Source: Pseudomonas azerbaijanoccidentalis
GTDB lineage: Bacteria; Pseudomonadota; Gammaproteobacteria; Pseudomonadales; Pseudomonadaceae
Assembly: GCF_019145495.1 (NCBI RefSeq)
Contig: NZ_JAHSTU010000007.1
Coordinates: forward strand, 62,001-126,000
DNA: 64,000 bases
Direction of reading: 5' to 3'
Shown: one piece after another, positions 25,262-33,739 of the stretch
Layout: each line of letters begins with the position of its first letter
Position numbering within the stretch: position 1 is the stretch's first letter
Position numbers and translations under genes: made by a program
The notes under the pieces: generated by a model
The model's input: only the letters and a program-made list of their open reading frames with translations
Told to the model about the DNA's origin: nothing
The model's database searches: none

Positions 25262-26686
25262 ATGACTGCTCATTCCCCGGGTGTCGCGCAAGCCGACGAC
25301 ATCGACCCTGTGCGCGCCGCACAGATTTCTGCCCGCATCGATCGCCTGCCTGCCGTTTCCACCCTGTGGCGGCTGGTGGCGTTGCTGTCGATTGGTGGCT
25401 TCTTCGAACTCTATGATCTGTTTCAGACGGCCTACATCAGCCCCGGCCTGATCAGCGACGGCATCTTCGCGACCGGCAATCAGGGCGTTTTTGGGATCTC
25501 CGATCAAGCAGCGTTCGCGTCGGCAACCTTTCTCGGTTTGTTCTTAGGCGCCAGCCTGCTCAGTCCGCTGGCCGACCGCTTTGGCCGCCGTGCAATCTTT
25601 ACGTTCGCCCTGATCTGGTACACCGTCGCCACCGTGCTGATGGGGGTGCAGAGTTCTGCGCTGGGGATCATCTGCATGCGCTTTCTGGTGGGAATCGGTC
25701 TGGGCATCGAGCTGGTGACCATTGATGCTTATCTATCGGAATTGATGCCCAAGCGCATGCGCAGTTCGGCGTTTGCCTTCGCGTTTTTCGTGCAGTTTTT
25801 GTCGGTGCCAGCGGTGGCGCTGATGTCTTGGTGGCTGGTGCCACAAGCGCCGTTCGGGGTCTCGGGTTGGCGCTGGGTGGTGTTGGCCAGCGCAGTGTTT
25901 GCCCTGTTCATCTGGTGGTTGCGTTCACGTTTGCCGGAGTCGCCGCGCTGGCTGGCCCAGCATGGTCGATTCGATGAAGCGGACCGGATTCTTTCCGTCA
26001 TCGAAGCGCGCTGCGTGAAAGACCAAGGCAAGCCTTTGGACGAACCGGAACTGGCTGATGTGGACGTCCAGGGCAAGGGTCGTTTTGCCGATATCTGGCA
26101 ACCGCCCTATCGCCGACGCGCCCTGATGCTGATTGTGTTTCACGTGTTCCAGGCCATCGGCTTCTTCGGTTTCGGTAACTGGTTGCCGGCATTGCTCAAC
26201 GGCCAGGGCGTGAGCGTCACGCACAGTTTGCTGTACGCCTTCATCATCACCCTCGCCTACCCGCTGGGGCCGTTGCTGTTCGTGAAGTTCGCCAACCGCT
26301 TCGAGAACAAATGGCAGATCGTCGGTTCAGCGTTGGGCGCGATGACTTTCGGCACCTTGTTCGCCCTGCAAACCAGCGCGTTCGGCCTGATCTTTTGTGG
26401 CGTGATGATCACCTTCTGCAATGCCTGGCTGAGCTTCAGTTATCACTCGTATCAGAGCGAATTGTTCCCCACCAACATCCGCGCGCGGGCCGTGGGGTTC
26501 TGCTATTCGTTCAGCCGCTTGTCGACGGTATTCAGCAGTTTGCTGATCGGGATATTCCTTGAGCATTTCGGTACGCCGGGCGTATTGGCGTTCATTGTCA
26601 GCAGCATGCTGATCGTGATGCTGACCATCGGCTGGTTCGGCCCCCGCACCCGCAACCTGGCGTTGGAAAACATTGCCCATCGTTGA
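25262..26686 (+). CDS. MFS transporter (sugar-porter / NiaP-like subgroup)
   Basis: The protein has 474 residues with twelve membrane segments. Family signatures are PLADRFGRRAIF after helix 2, GIGLGIELVTIDAYLSELMP in helices 4-5, and SRLPESPRWLAQHGRFDEAD before the central loop. The second half ends with SELFPTNIRARAVGFCYSFS. This pattern is shared by sugar, aromatic-acid and nicotinate porters, so the substrate cannot be assigned. It stands alone; the leader has a CA motif, which suits a carbon-source transporter. Confidence 0.85.
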   Translation: MTAHSPGVAQADDIDPVRAAQISARIDRLPAVSTLWRLVALLSIGGFFELYDLFQTAYISPGLISDGIFATGNQGVFGISDQAAFASATFLGLFLGASLLSPLADRFGRRAIFTFALIWYTVATVLMGVQSSALGIICMRFLVGIGLGIELVTIDAYLSELMPKRMRSSAFAFAFFVQFLSVPAVALMSWWLVPQAPFGVSGWRWVVLASAVFALFIWWLRSRLPESPRWLAQHGRFDEADRILSVIEARCVKDQGKPLDEPELADVDVQGKGRFADIWQPPYRRRALMLIVFHVFQAIGFFGFGNWLPALLNGQGVSVTHSLLYAFIITLAYPLGPLLFVKFANRFENKWQIVGSALGAMTFGTLFALQTSAFGLIFCGVMITFCNAWLSFSYHSYQSELFPTNIRARAVGFCYSFSRLSTVFSSLLIGIFLEHFGTPGVLAFIVSSMLIVMLTIGWFGPRTRNLALENIAHR

Positions 26687-26852
26687 AGCCGTTGCGGTCG
26701 ATCCCTGCCGCCAAGCGGCAAGGGTTGACCGCAAAAACACCGTTTTACTCATACAGATGCACCACAAGCCAATGATATAAAACGCATTTTTTACTACGGG
26801 CATACTCTTTGCTCCATGCACGGCACCACAAACACCTACAGGTCTACACATC

Positions 26853-27416
26853 ATGTTGGTCAGTGCAAAATCAAACCTGGTAGCCCCGATCCCTAAACGC
26901 CCTGGCGAAGACCCCACCGCCGAAGCCGCCGCCGGTCTTCAAAGCGTCATGGCCCAGGCCCTGCAAAACAACGTGCAGGCGCAAACCACCCAAGCCACGA
27001 CGCAAGTCCAGGAATCCGCCACCCAACAGGCCACGCAACAAGTCAGTGAGGCGGCCAAAGTCAGCGACAACGTCGATGAGGCGTTCGCCAAAACCCGCGT
27101 GAACCTGCAAGCGGTCTATGCGCCACTGCCGGACGACGTCAAGGACCGAATCGGAACCAAAGGCTCGGCCACGGACGACTTCAAGGACTACATGAGCAAA
27201 ACCCCGGAGCAGCGCATGCGTGATGCGATCCTTGAGGAAATGGGGCTGACACAGGAAGAGGTCGACGCCATGCCGCCGGAGAAACAGCAGGCGATCGGTG
27301 AAGAGATTGCCCAGCGCATGGAAGACAAGATGAAGATGGCCAAGGCCGAAGAAGCCAACGAACGTAACAACAAACCGGGCGCTGAGGCCGTGGAGCAACT
27401 CGTCGCTTCGCTTTGA
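26853..27416 (+). CDS. Unknown Gln/Ala-rich protein with a conserved-looking acidic C-terminus
   Basis: The protein has 187 residues. I do not recognise it with certainty. The N-terminal 75 residues are low complexity (Gln, Thr, Ala, Val). The second half looks folded and helical (LQAVYAPLPDDVKDRIG, MRDAILEEMGLTQEEVDAMP, then a charged helix). There is no signal peptide. The first residues LVSAKSNLVAPIP resemble in style the start of the FlxA-like protein at 8398. A terminator follows. Confidence 0.7.
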   Translation: MLVSAKSNLVAPIPKRPGEDPTAEAAAGLQSVMAQALQNNVQAQTTQATTQVQESATQQATQQVSEAAKVSDNVDEAFAKTRVNLQAVYAPLPDDVKDRIGTKGSATDDFKDYMSKTPEQRMRDAILEEMGLTQEEVDAMPPEKQQAIGEEIAQRMEDKMKMAKAEEANERNNKPGAEAVEQLVASL

Positions 27417-27430
27417 GGTGTTTGAAGATA

Positions 27431-27464
27431 AAAAAGGGTCCCTCTACCGGGACCCTTCTTTATT
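27431..27464. terminator. Bidirectional terminator
   Basis: AAGGGTCCC / GGGACCCTT arms with a 6-base loop are flanked by A and T runs, between the convergent unknown gene and the bdlA-like gene. Confidence 0.9.
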
Positions 27465-27473
27465 TTGTTGCCC

Positions 27474-28793
27474 TTAATTCAACTGTAAGGTCGAGTTGAA
27501 TTGACTGATCGCATCCACCACGTGCCGCGACCCTTGTTGAATTTCCAGAATCACTTCCCCCGCCTCGTTCGCCAGTTCTACACCGAGCCCCGTTCGACTC
27601 AGGCTCGACTGCATACTCGACACCGCGCTCAATGACAGATCGTGGTTCTTGCGCACCACATCGACAATCTCCAGCGTCGCCTGACTGGTGCGTGCGGCAA
27701 GGCTGCGCACTTCATCGGCCACCACGGCAAACCCGCGCCCATGCTCACCGGCACGGGCCGCTTCGATCGCGGCGTTGAGGGCCAGCAGGTTGGTCTGATC
27801 GGCGATGCCGCGGATGGTCTGCACGATGGTGCCGATGATGTCTGACTGTTTGCTTACCGCATCGATACTCAACGCGGCCTGGTTCAGGTCCCGGGAAATG
27901 TCCTGGATGATCTGCACCGTTTGCTGCACCACCTCGGACCCCTTGCGCGCACAGGCGTCGTTTTGCACAGAGGTGCTGTGGGCCGATTCTGCTGCCGTTT
28001 GCAGGGTGGTCATCTGGTCGGTGATGTCGCTGGCGAACTTCACCACCTTGTACAGCCGCCCCTTGGTGTCGAACAACGGGTTGTAGGACGCTTCGAGATA
28101 AACCGTCTGACCTTGCTTGTTCTTGCGTTCGAAACGGTGCGAGTGATATTCGCCACGGTTCAACGAAGCCCAGAAAGCCTTGTAGGCTGCCGACTCGGCT
28201 TCGGTCCGATGACAGAACAGACTGTGGTGCTGCCCGAGCACTTCGTTGAGCGAGTACTGCATGGTTTTCAGGAAGTTTTCATTGGCCGCGATCACCCGCC
28301 CTTCGGGGGTGAATTCGATCACCGCCATGGAGCGGCCAATGGCTGACAACATGCTTTGGTTTTCGTGTTCCTTGTTGACCCGCTCCGTCACGTCGGTGGC
28401 GACTTTGATCACACTTTTAACTTGCCGGTCGGGACCCAACACCGGCATGTAACTGGCTTCGAGCCAGATTTCCTTACCGTTCTTGTTCAGGCGCATAAAG
28501 GTGCCGCTGACCGGTTCGCCCCGGGCCAGGTCACGCCATAACCTGGCGTACTCTTCACTGCGGTAAAACACTTCTTCGCAAAACACCCGATGGTGCTTGC
28601 CGCGAACTTCTTCAGCGCTGTAACCCATGACGCTGCAAAAGTTTTCATTGGCATCAATCACGATGCCTTCGGGGGTGAATTCAATCATTGCCATCGAGCG
28701 ACTGACCGCTGCCAACTTGGCATTGGCCTCGGTCAGGGCGCAACTGAAACGTTCGATTTCCAGCAGGTCAGCCTTGTGATGTAGGTTAAACAT
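27474..28793 (-). CDS. bdlA: BdlA-like PAS-PAS methyl-accepting chemotaxis protein
   Basis: The protein has 439 residues and no membrane segment, so it is a soluble chemoreceptor. PAS 1 is at about 25-140 and PAS 2 at about 147-262, each with the FTPEG-I/V-I-ANENF core and a PAC-like end (KVATDVTE, KFASDITD). The MCP signalling domain follows from about 290, with the hairpin tip (RGIADQTNLLALNAAIEAAR) near 350. This is the architecture of P. aeruginosa BdlA, which triggers biofilm dispersion with c-di-GMP. The symbol is by architecture; a generic Aer-like receptor is the alternative. Confidence 0.85.
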   Translation of the reverse strand: MFNLHHKADLLEIERFSCALTEANAKLAAVSRSMAMIEFTPEGIVIDANENFCSVMGYSAEEVRGKHHRVFCEEVFYRSEEYARLWRDLARGEPVSGTFMRLNKNGKEIWLEASYMPVLGPDRQVKSVIKVATDVTERVNKEHENQSMLSAIGRSMAVIEFTPEGRVIAANENFLKTMQYSLNEVLGQHHSLFCHRTEAESAAYKAFWASLNRGEYHSHRFERKNKQGQTVYLEASYNPLFDTKGRLYKVVKFASDITDQMTTLQTAAESAHSTSVQNDACARKGSEVVQQTVQIIQDISRDLNQAALSIDAVSKQSDIIGTIVQTIRGIADQTNLLALNAAIEAARAGEHGRGFAVVADEVRSLAARTSQATLEIVDVVRKNHDLSLSAVSSMQSSLSRTGLGVELANEAGEVILEIQQGSRHVVDAISQFNSTLQLN

Positions 28794-29194
28794 GGTCGTA
28801 TCACCCTATGCGCGGTCTTTTGAATGATTGAAAGTTGCTGATCTTTCAAATCCACTACTACGTTCCACAGAACAGGCACACGCGCCCCTCCAAAAACAGG
28901 AAGGACCAGTCAGGTGATTAATGATGTTCAATCGGAGGGTCCCTATCGCGACACTCTCATCAAGACATCCTTCTCTTGATAGCCCGCAGGCGGGCCAACC
29001 CTAACGTGCTCATAAACAAACTCCCTTTCAGGACAGCTCCATTGAAGTGTGTCGGTGCCTCGCTTACGCACTCTGGGACTAACCATGACATTGCGGTCGA
29101 CATAGTTAGTTAGACGTGAGCATAGACAGGCGCGCAGGGCTTGCAAGGCCACTAGTCGGCCAGTATTGGGTACAAAAACGGTTCAGCTGGGTAT
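28794..29194. other. 401-base interval without a supported gene
   Basis: It presumably holds the bdlA-like promoter at its left end. A short GC hairpin (gcccgcaggcgggc) lies near 28982. A 69-codon minus-strand frame crosses it but has no ribosome-binding site and unnatural composition. I see nothing else I can support. Confidence 0.5.
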
Positions 29195-29842
29195 TTACTT
29201 GGCGGGTGTGCCAAACATTGGCGAGAAACGGATACTGACGATCGTATCGGTGGTGGACCCGAGTGCGCGTAGTTCGTAAATTTCGGTCCATGACTGTTTT
29301 TGGTTGTCAGCCCTGAATGGGCAACATTCGTCCCCAATGCCGATTTCCTTAAGCGTACTCGTCATGATCCGGCCAACGGCGTTGGCTCCATCCACCCCAT
29401 AAACCACCGTACGATAACGCTCGTTGTTGTACTTCCACGAAGACACTTGCCGAGTCATATAGACGGGCAAATTGACTGTTCCTGAAGGTAAAACTTCCAG
29501 AGAAACTTTTTGCCCCTGGTAGTCGTTGTTCTCCCAGACACAAAAGTGGCGGTAGTCGCACGTAGTCAGGCGTTCATTAGCGACACCCGGAACCGGGTAG
29601 GTGATGACGATGGCCCCCTTGTCATAGACGACTTGGGTGGAGCTGACCTGCTTCCCTCCTGGCGCTCTTGCCAGTTGTTGATCAATCTGAGGCTGAACCA
29701 CCGACTTTTGTTCGTCTGTCAGCGTCGGATCGAACAATGAATAGGCGCTTTGCGCGTTCGGATTTTTTCCCGAGTAAAAATAGAACCCAGCGCCGATCAA
29801 GACGCATACCACAACAACAATGGTTAACCCTTTGGTCTTCAT
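29195..29842 (-). CDS. Secreted protein with a beta/gamma-crystallin (I36-like) motif
   Basis: The protein has 215 residues. An uncleaved or weakly cleaved N-terminal hydrophobic segment (TIVVVVCVLIGAGFYFY) points to export or a membrane anchor. Around residues 98-140 the pattern CDYRHFCVWENNDYQGQKVS, then a later SSWKYNNE, resembles one beta/gamma-crystallin Greek-key unit as found in peptidase-inhibitor family I36 and lectin-like proteins. Four cysteines (C98, C103, and the CC pair at about 178) could form disulfides. The function is unknown. GGAG precedes the ATG. Confidence 0.75.
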   Translation of the reverse strand: MKTKGLTIVVVVCVLIGAGFYFYSGKNPNAQSAYSLFDPTLTDEQKSVVQPQIDQQLARAPGGKQVSSTQVVYDKGAIVITYPVPGVANERLTTCDYRHFCVWENNDYQGQKVSLEVLPSGTVNLPVYMTRQVSSWKYNNERYRTVVYGVDGANAVGRIMTSTLKEIGIGDECCPFRADNQKQSWTEIYELRALGSTTDTIVSIRFSPMFGTPAK

Positions 29843-29956
29843 GGTGAACTCCGTGCCTTAAGTTCTGGAATAACTTCAAGGCACAGAATCCAAGCCTCAC
29901 AAATGACCGTCTACTGTCAAAACTGACAGAGCAGACAACCGGTCGACACCCTGCTG

Positions 29957-30970
29957 TTAAAGACTGGCCGATACCCGCGTCGCTACTTCACCCGGCACCC
30001 AGCCCTTCCACACTTGCGGTTGCTCACGCAGAAACGCTTCGGCGACTTCGCGGGGCTTTTGCCGTTTTTCACTCATCTGCCCCAACGTGTGGTTCAGCAG
30101 GTCAATCGGCAAATCGACTTTTTCGAAGAACGCCACCAAGTCCGGATACTGCGTCTTGAACGGCGCCGACACGCCGATGGCCAGGCTGGCCGGCATCGAA
30201 CGGGTGCCTTTGGGGTTTGGGTTGTTGGCATCGGCCAGGGTTTTCCAGGCTTCGGCATCGAACGGCGGCTCGTCCAGTTTCACCAGTTTGAAGCGGCCCA
30301 ACAGCGGGGTTGGTGACCAGTAGTAAAACAACACCGGTTTGCCACGGCGGATCGACGACGCCACTTCGGCATCCAGCGCTGCGCCGGAACCGGTGCGGAA
30401 GTTGACGAAGCTGTCCGTCAGGGCATAGGCCTTGAGTTTCTGGCTGTTGACGATCTCCGAGGTCCAGCCTGTTGGGCTGTTGAGGAAGCGGCCACGGCTC
30501 GGGTCTTCAGGGTCGCGAAACACGTCTTTGTATTTCGCCAGGTCCGCGACGGATTTCAATTCCGGCGCCAGGGGTTTGATGCCGCGCTCCGGGTCACCCT
30601 TGATCACGTATTCCGGCACCCACCAGCCTTCGGTGGCGCCTTTGACTGTGTCGCCCAGGCCAAACACTTTACCTTCAGCGGCGGCTTTGACCCACGCGGG
30701 GCTGCGTCCGGCCCACTCTTCGCCGATCACTTGAATGTCGTTCTTGGCCAGCGCTGCTTCGAGGCTGACCGTGCTACCTGGCAATGTGTCGGTCGGGTAG
30801 CCGTAACCTTTCTCGACGATCAGCCGCAGGATCTCGGTGATCAGGCTGCCGCTTTCCCAGGTGATGTCGCCGAAGTGAATGGGCGCGGTTTTTTCCGCTG
30901 CCGGGGCCTGGTGGGCGAACAGGCTCAGGGCCAGCAGCGAACTGCCGAGCAGGGTTTTGATCGATCTCAT
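29957..30970 (-). CDS. Glycine betaine/choline-type ABC substrate-binding protein (OpuAC)
   Basis: The protein has 337 residues from ATG 30970 (AGAGG upstream). It has a signal peptide (LLGSSLLALSLFAHQAPA, cleavage near 24) and then an OpuAC-type binding domain with the IHFGDITWESGSLITEI strand and the Trp-rich FYYWSPTPLLG ligand-box segment. The length and the W/Y residues fit a quaternary-amine ligand. No permease or ATPase gene is adjacent. Its ATG overlaps the TGA of the upstream FecI-type sigma gene (ATGA), so the two are co-translated. Confidence 0.87.
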   Translation of the reverse strand: MRSIKTLLGSSLLALSLFAHQAPAAEKTAPIHFGDITWESGSLITEILRLIVEKGYGYPTDTLPGSTVSLEAALAKNDIQVIGEEWAGRSPAWVKAAAEGKVFGLGDTVKGATEGWWVPEYVIKGDPERGIKPLAPELKSVADLAKYKDVFRDPEDPSRGRFLNSPTGWTSEIVNSQKLKAYALTDSFVNFRTGSGAALDAEVASSIRRGKPVLFYYWSPTPLLGRFKLVKLDEPPFDAEAWKTLADANNPNPKGTRSMPASLAIGVSAPFKTQYPDLVAFFEKVDLPIDLLNHTLGQMSEKRQKPREVAEAFLREQPQVWKGWVPGEVATRVSASL

Positions 30971-31509
30971 GCGGACCTCTTGTTTTGCAGGGGGCGGTTC
31001 AGGGATTGATTGGCGCTGTGCCGAGCGCACAAGGCCTCGGAACGGGTCATGTAAACGCTGACCGAGCGCTGGGAAATGCCCAGTTCGGCGGCGATTTGCG
31101 GGTACGTCAGGCCGTCGACCCGCGACAACAGAAACGTCGCCCGAACCTTGCCGGGCAGGCGCGCCAGCGTGCGGTCGAGGCCTTGCAGGGCCTGGGTCAA
31201 TTGCGCCAGTTCTTCAGGCGACGGTGATGAGGGTTGGTCAACCTGCAACAGTTGATCGAGGTGCTGGCGCTCCAGATCGCGCCGACGCCAGAGTTGATAA
31301 ATCAGGCGGCGTGCGATGGTGGTCAGCAAGGCGCGCGGCTCGCGGATGGCGGCCGGCTGCGGTGCTTCGAGCAAACGCACGAAGGCCTCGGCGGCGATGT
31401 CTTCACAACCACTGCCCAGGTACTGGCGCAGGCGTGCGCACAACCAGGGGTAATGGGCGCGGAACAATCCGCCCACAGCGTGACGATGGGCAAGGTCGGT
31501 GCCGGACAT
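30967..31509 (-). CDS. FecI-type ECF sigma factor
   Basis: The protein has 180 residues. Region 2 is present but divergent (CEDIAAEAFVRLLEAPQP, then PRALLTTIARRLIYQLWRRR), and region 4 is typical (LARLPGKVRATFLLSRVDG, then LTYPQIAAELGISQRSVSVY). FecI-type factors normally sit beside a FecR anti-sigma gene and a TonB-dependent receptor. Neither is here; instead an OpuAC-type binding protein overlaps the 3' end. GGAG precedes the ATG. The upstream region is very AT-rich. Confidence 0.85.
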   Translation of the reverse strand: MSGTDLAHRHAVGGLFRAHYPWLCARLRQYLGSGCEDIAAEAFVRLLEAPQPAAIREPRALLTTIARRLIYQLWRRRDLERQHLDQLLQVDQPSSPSPEELAQLTQALQGLDRTLARLPGKVRATFLLSRVDGLTYPQIAAELGISQRSVSVYMTRSEALCARHSANQSLNRPLQNKRSA

Positions 31510-31576
31510 AGAGGCTCCAAAGGTTAGGGGTCGCTGAATGTCCGGTCGTCCGGTGACGCGATCCTAGCAAGGAGCC

Positions 31577-31626
31577 TTATTCATTAATAATATTTAAAAT
31601 GCATTTTTATATTCCATAAGTGCATT
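31577..31626. promoter_or_regulatory. AT-rich promoter-like segment upstream of the FecI-type gene
   Basis: A sharp drop in GC is seen (ttattcattaataatattt followed by two GCATTT repeats). It is the only such patch nearby, between the PhnD-like gene and the sigma gene. It could hold the sigma promoter or a metal-regulator site, but no clear Fur box is seen. Confidence 0.4.
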
Positions 31627-32418
31627 TCAGCGAACCTGGCCATAACCCAATTCCTCAGCATCACGCTGATAGTCGAGCACCACCTCATAGTCGACTTCCC
31701 CGGCCGGCAATACTTCCCGCAGGCCCAGGATCTGCGCCACCTCCGGCAGCTCGTCCAAGGTCTGGTTCATCACCTGCCGAATCTCTTCCGCCTGCTCTGC
31801 GCTAATGCTCGCTGCGGTGATATAGGGCAAGGTCGGACTGAAAGCACTGCGCGCCACGATCCGCAGGCCGACCACTTCGTCCGCGGCGTGGCGGGCCAGA
31901 TAAGCAAAGGTGACGCTGTCGATGGCCGCCAGGTCTGCAAGGTCTTGCCGCAACCAGCGCAGGCTTTCCCGATGGCTGCCGCTGGTCCCGACCGCGGCAA
32001 AAAACTGTCCGTCCCGATGCAGCGATGCCAGGCGCTGACGCAGCAGGTTCATGCCGCTGTTGGAGTCTTCGCCGTTGATCACGCCACGGCTGCCAAAAAA
32101 CGCCGGCAAGGTTCGGCGTTGATCATCGGCGCGGCTCAACAGCAGGCTGCAATGGTTGCCACCGCTGCTGTCCGGCAGCTCATATCGGGGACGACCCAGC
32201 ACCCGGACTTTGCCACGCAAGGCTGTCATCAGCGGATAGCCGCAGGTTTGTGTCAGCAACAGCTGCGGGGATAACCAGAGGTCCATCAGTGACAGGCCCT
32301 CGGCGTTACGGCGGCTGGTACCCAGTCGTTCGAGGATGCGCGCCAGCCAGCGCTCGTTAGCGCGGCGGATGGTTTCGGGGGCGGTGTACATCAGCAGTTC
32401 GGCGAGGTGTTGAGTCAT
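31627..32418 (-). CDS. PhnD-like phosphate/phosphonate-binding-type protein without signal peptide
   Basis: The protein has 263 residues from ATG 32418 (GGGAAA upstream). It has the PhnD/periplasmic-binding fold pattern: TQTCGYPLMTALRG, then RGVINGEDSNSGMNLLRQRL, a VGTSGSHRESLRWLRQ helix, and AAIDSVTFAYLARH. These are ligand-loop positions in the phosphonate/phosphite family. No signal peptide is visible, unusual for a transport binding protein. No transporter partner is adjacent. It may be cytoplasmic or use another start. Confidence 0.8.
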   Translation of the reverse strand: MTQHLAELLMYTAPETIRRANERWLARILERLGTSRRNAEGLSLMDLWLSPQLLLTQTCGYPLMTALRGKVRVLGRPRYELPDSSGGNHCSLLLSRADDQRRTLPAFFGSRGVINGEDSNSGMNLLRQRLASLHRDGQFFAAVGTSGSHRESLRWLRQDLADLAAIDSVTFAYLARHAADEVVGLRIVARSAFSPTLPYITAASISAEQAEEIRQVMNQTLDELPEVAQILGLREVLPAGEVDYEVVLDYQRDAEELGYGQVR

Positions 32419-32470
32419 CGAGAATTTCCCATACAACGAATTTCCCAGTGGGAGCGGCGGTAACCAGATG

Positions 32471-33412
32471 TCAGTGAAACGGATGCCGTGGGCTGTCGAT
32501 CGCCCTCACCCCATGCTCACGCCACAACTGGCCATAACCCTGCACCAGAAACCCGCCGCTGCGCGCAAGCCATTGCTCACGGCGCATGTGGTAGGCGCGG
32601 GGCAAGTCGTACCAGGGCAGGCCCGGCAAGTCGTGATGCACCAGATGAAAATTGAGATTGAGGAACAGCCAGCGCCACGGCCAACCCGCTTCGTTGAGCA
32701 CCGTGCGCTGCTCCGGCGCCGCGTGCGGGCGATGTTCATAGTAGGAGCGAATCATCGCAATCGACAGCGCCGGAACGCTGACCAACAACAGGTAATGCCA
32801 TACCGGCAACCCGCTGTAGCGCGCGATGAACAGCAGCATCAACAAGGTCAGCGCGCCATGGCTGAGCCACATCCACCAAGCCCGGCGCTCGCGTGTTTTC
32901 AGGCGTTGCAGTTCTTCCCGGGCCAACGCCAGCAAGGCGATAGGCGCACCGAGCACGAAGCGCCCGAACACGGTTTTGTTCAGCCAGTGCAGGCCCTGTT
33001 CGAACAGTGAACTGCCCTGCCAATGCGCGGCACTCAGGTAGCGACTTTCCGGATCTCGACCGGGAATGGTCAGGTCTTCATCGCGGTGGTGCAGCAGATG
33101 GCTGTCGCGATACAAGGTGTAGGGATACCAGACGGCAAACGGCGCGTAGCCGAGGATTTTGTTTACCAGCGGCCAGCGGGTCGGATGACCGTGCAGTAAT
33201 TCGTGCTGCACCGACAGCCACAACACCACCACGGGGATCAACAGCAACGTGCTCAACCACAGGCCCAGTGAACCGCTGGCCAGAATCACGGTGAACCACG
33301 CGCTGTACACGCCGATCAACAGCAGCCAGGTCGGCCACTCGGTGCGGGCGGTCAGGCGCTGGCGCAGGGTTTCGATTTCTTGTTGGTGGGCACTGTCGAA
33401 GTAATGGGGCAT
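32471..33412 (-). CDS. Membrane fatty-acid desaturase / hydroxylase
   Basis: The protein has 313 residues from ATG 33412. The three di-iron histidine boxes are HELLHG, HLLHH and HLVHH, in membrane-desaturase order. Membrane segments lie at about 28-45, 50-68, 160-185 and 195-220. It should act on acyl chains or a related lipid such as a carotenoid or sterol-like substrate; which one is unknown. The ribosome-binding site is weak. Confidence 0.85.
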   Translation of the reverse strand: MPHYFDSAHQQEIETLRQRLTARTEWPTWLLLIGVYSAWFTVILASGSLGLWLSTLLLIPVVVLWLSVQHELLHGHPTRWPLVNKILGYAPFAVWYPYTLYRDSHLLHHRDEDLTIPGRDPESRYLSAAHWQGSSLFEQGLHWLNKTVFGRFVLGAPIALLALAREELQRLKTRERRAWWMWLSHGALTLLMLLFIARYSGLPVWHYLLLVSVPALSIAMIRSYYEHRPHAAPEQRTVLNEAGWPWRWLFLNLNFHLVHHDLPGLPWYDLPRAYHMRREQWLARSGGFLVQGYGQLWREHGVRAIDSPRHPFH

Positions 33413-33485
33413 GGCGTTGCTCGGATCGGGGACCAATCCTCTTCTGTGCAACGACGCCGGGTTTTCTTGCAGATTATTTTCAATG

Positions 33486-33510
33486 TCGCTCCCGCATGGC
33501 GCGGGAGCGA
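33486..33510. other. Hairpin after the small Lys-rich gene
   Basis: Arms of 10 bp (TCGCTCCCGC / GCGGGAGCGA) with a 5-base loop, but no T run on either side, so I do not call it a proven terminator. Confidence 0.5.
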
Positions 33511-33525
33511 TCGGTCAGCTTCGGC

Positions 33526-33636
33526 TCAATGTCCGAACACATTGACCTTTTTGGCTTTTTTGTCGGCGCGCTTTTCGATAGCGGTTTTCGCCGGCTTCTT
33601 CTTGTCCGCTTTCTTTGAATCCATACCTTTGGACAT
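33526..33636 (-). CDS. Very small Lys-rich protein (36 residues)
   Basis: The protein starts SKGMDSKKADKKKPAKTA and ends VNVFGH, with about 14 Lys and two Arg. GGAG lies nine bases before the ATG. The composition and good start suggest a real, conserved small Pseudomonas protein, perhaps nucleic-acid-binding; the function is unknown. It is divergent from the GNAT gene. Confidence 0.65.
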   Translation of the reverse strand: MSKGMDSKKADKKKPAKTAIEKRADKKAKKVNVFGH

Positions 33637-33739
33637 GATGCGTACTCCACTCACAGGGGATGTGAGAACAGGTATACACCTATCCATGCTGCCGCGTTCT
33701 TTTATAATCGCCGGCTTTGCGCACCGACAGTCCAGGATC

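Noticed and set aside
28943..29152. A possible 69-codon gene on the minus strand
   Set aside because: No ribosome site and a random-looking Arg/Val-rich sequence; it stays within an unannotated gap.
31577..31626. A Fur box before the FecI-type sigma gene
   Set aside because: The segment is AT-rich with weak symmetry, but too few matches to the Fur consensus to call it.
33486..33510. A strong hairpin as a Rho-independent terminator
   Set aside because: No T run follows in either direction, so it is listed only as a hairpin.
33380..33739. The longer N-terminal extension of the GNAT gene
   Set aside because: It would overlap the small Lys-rich gene antisense, and the added residues do not resemble an acetyltransferase.
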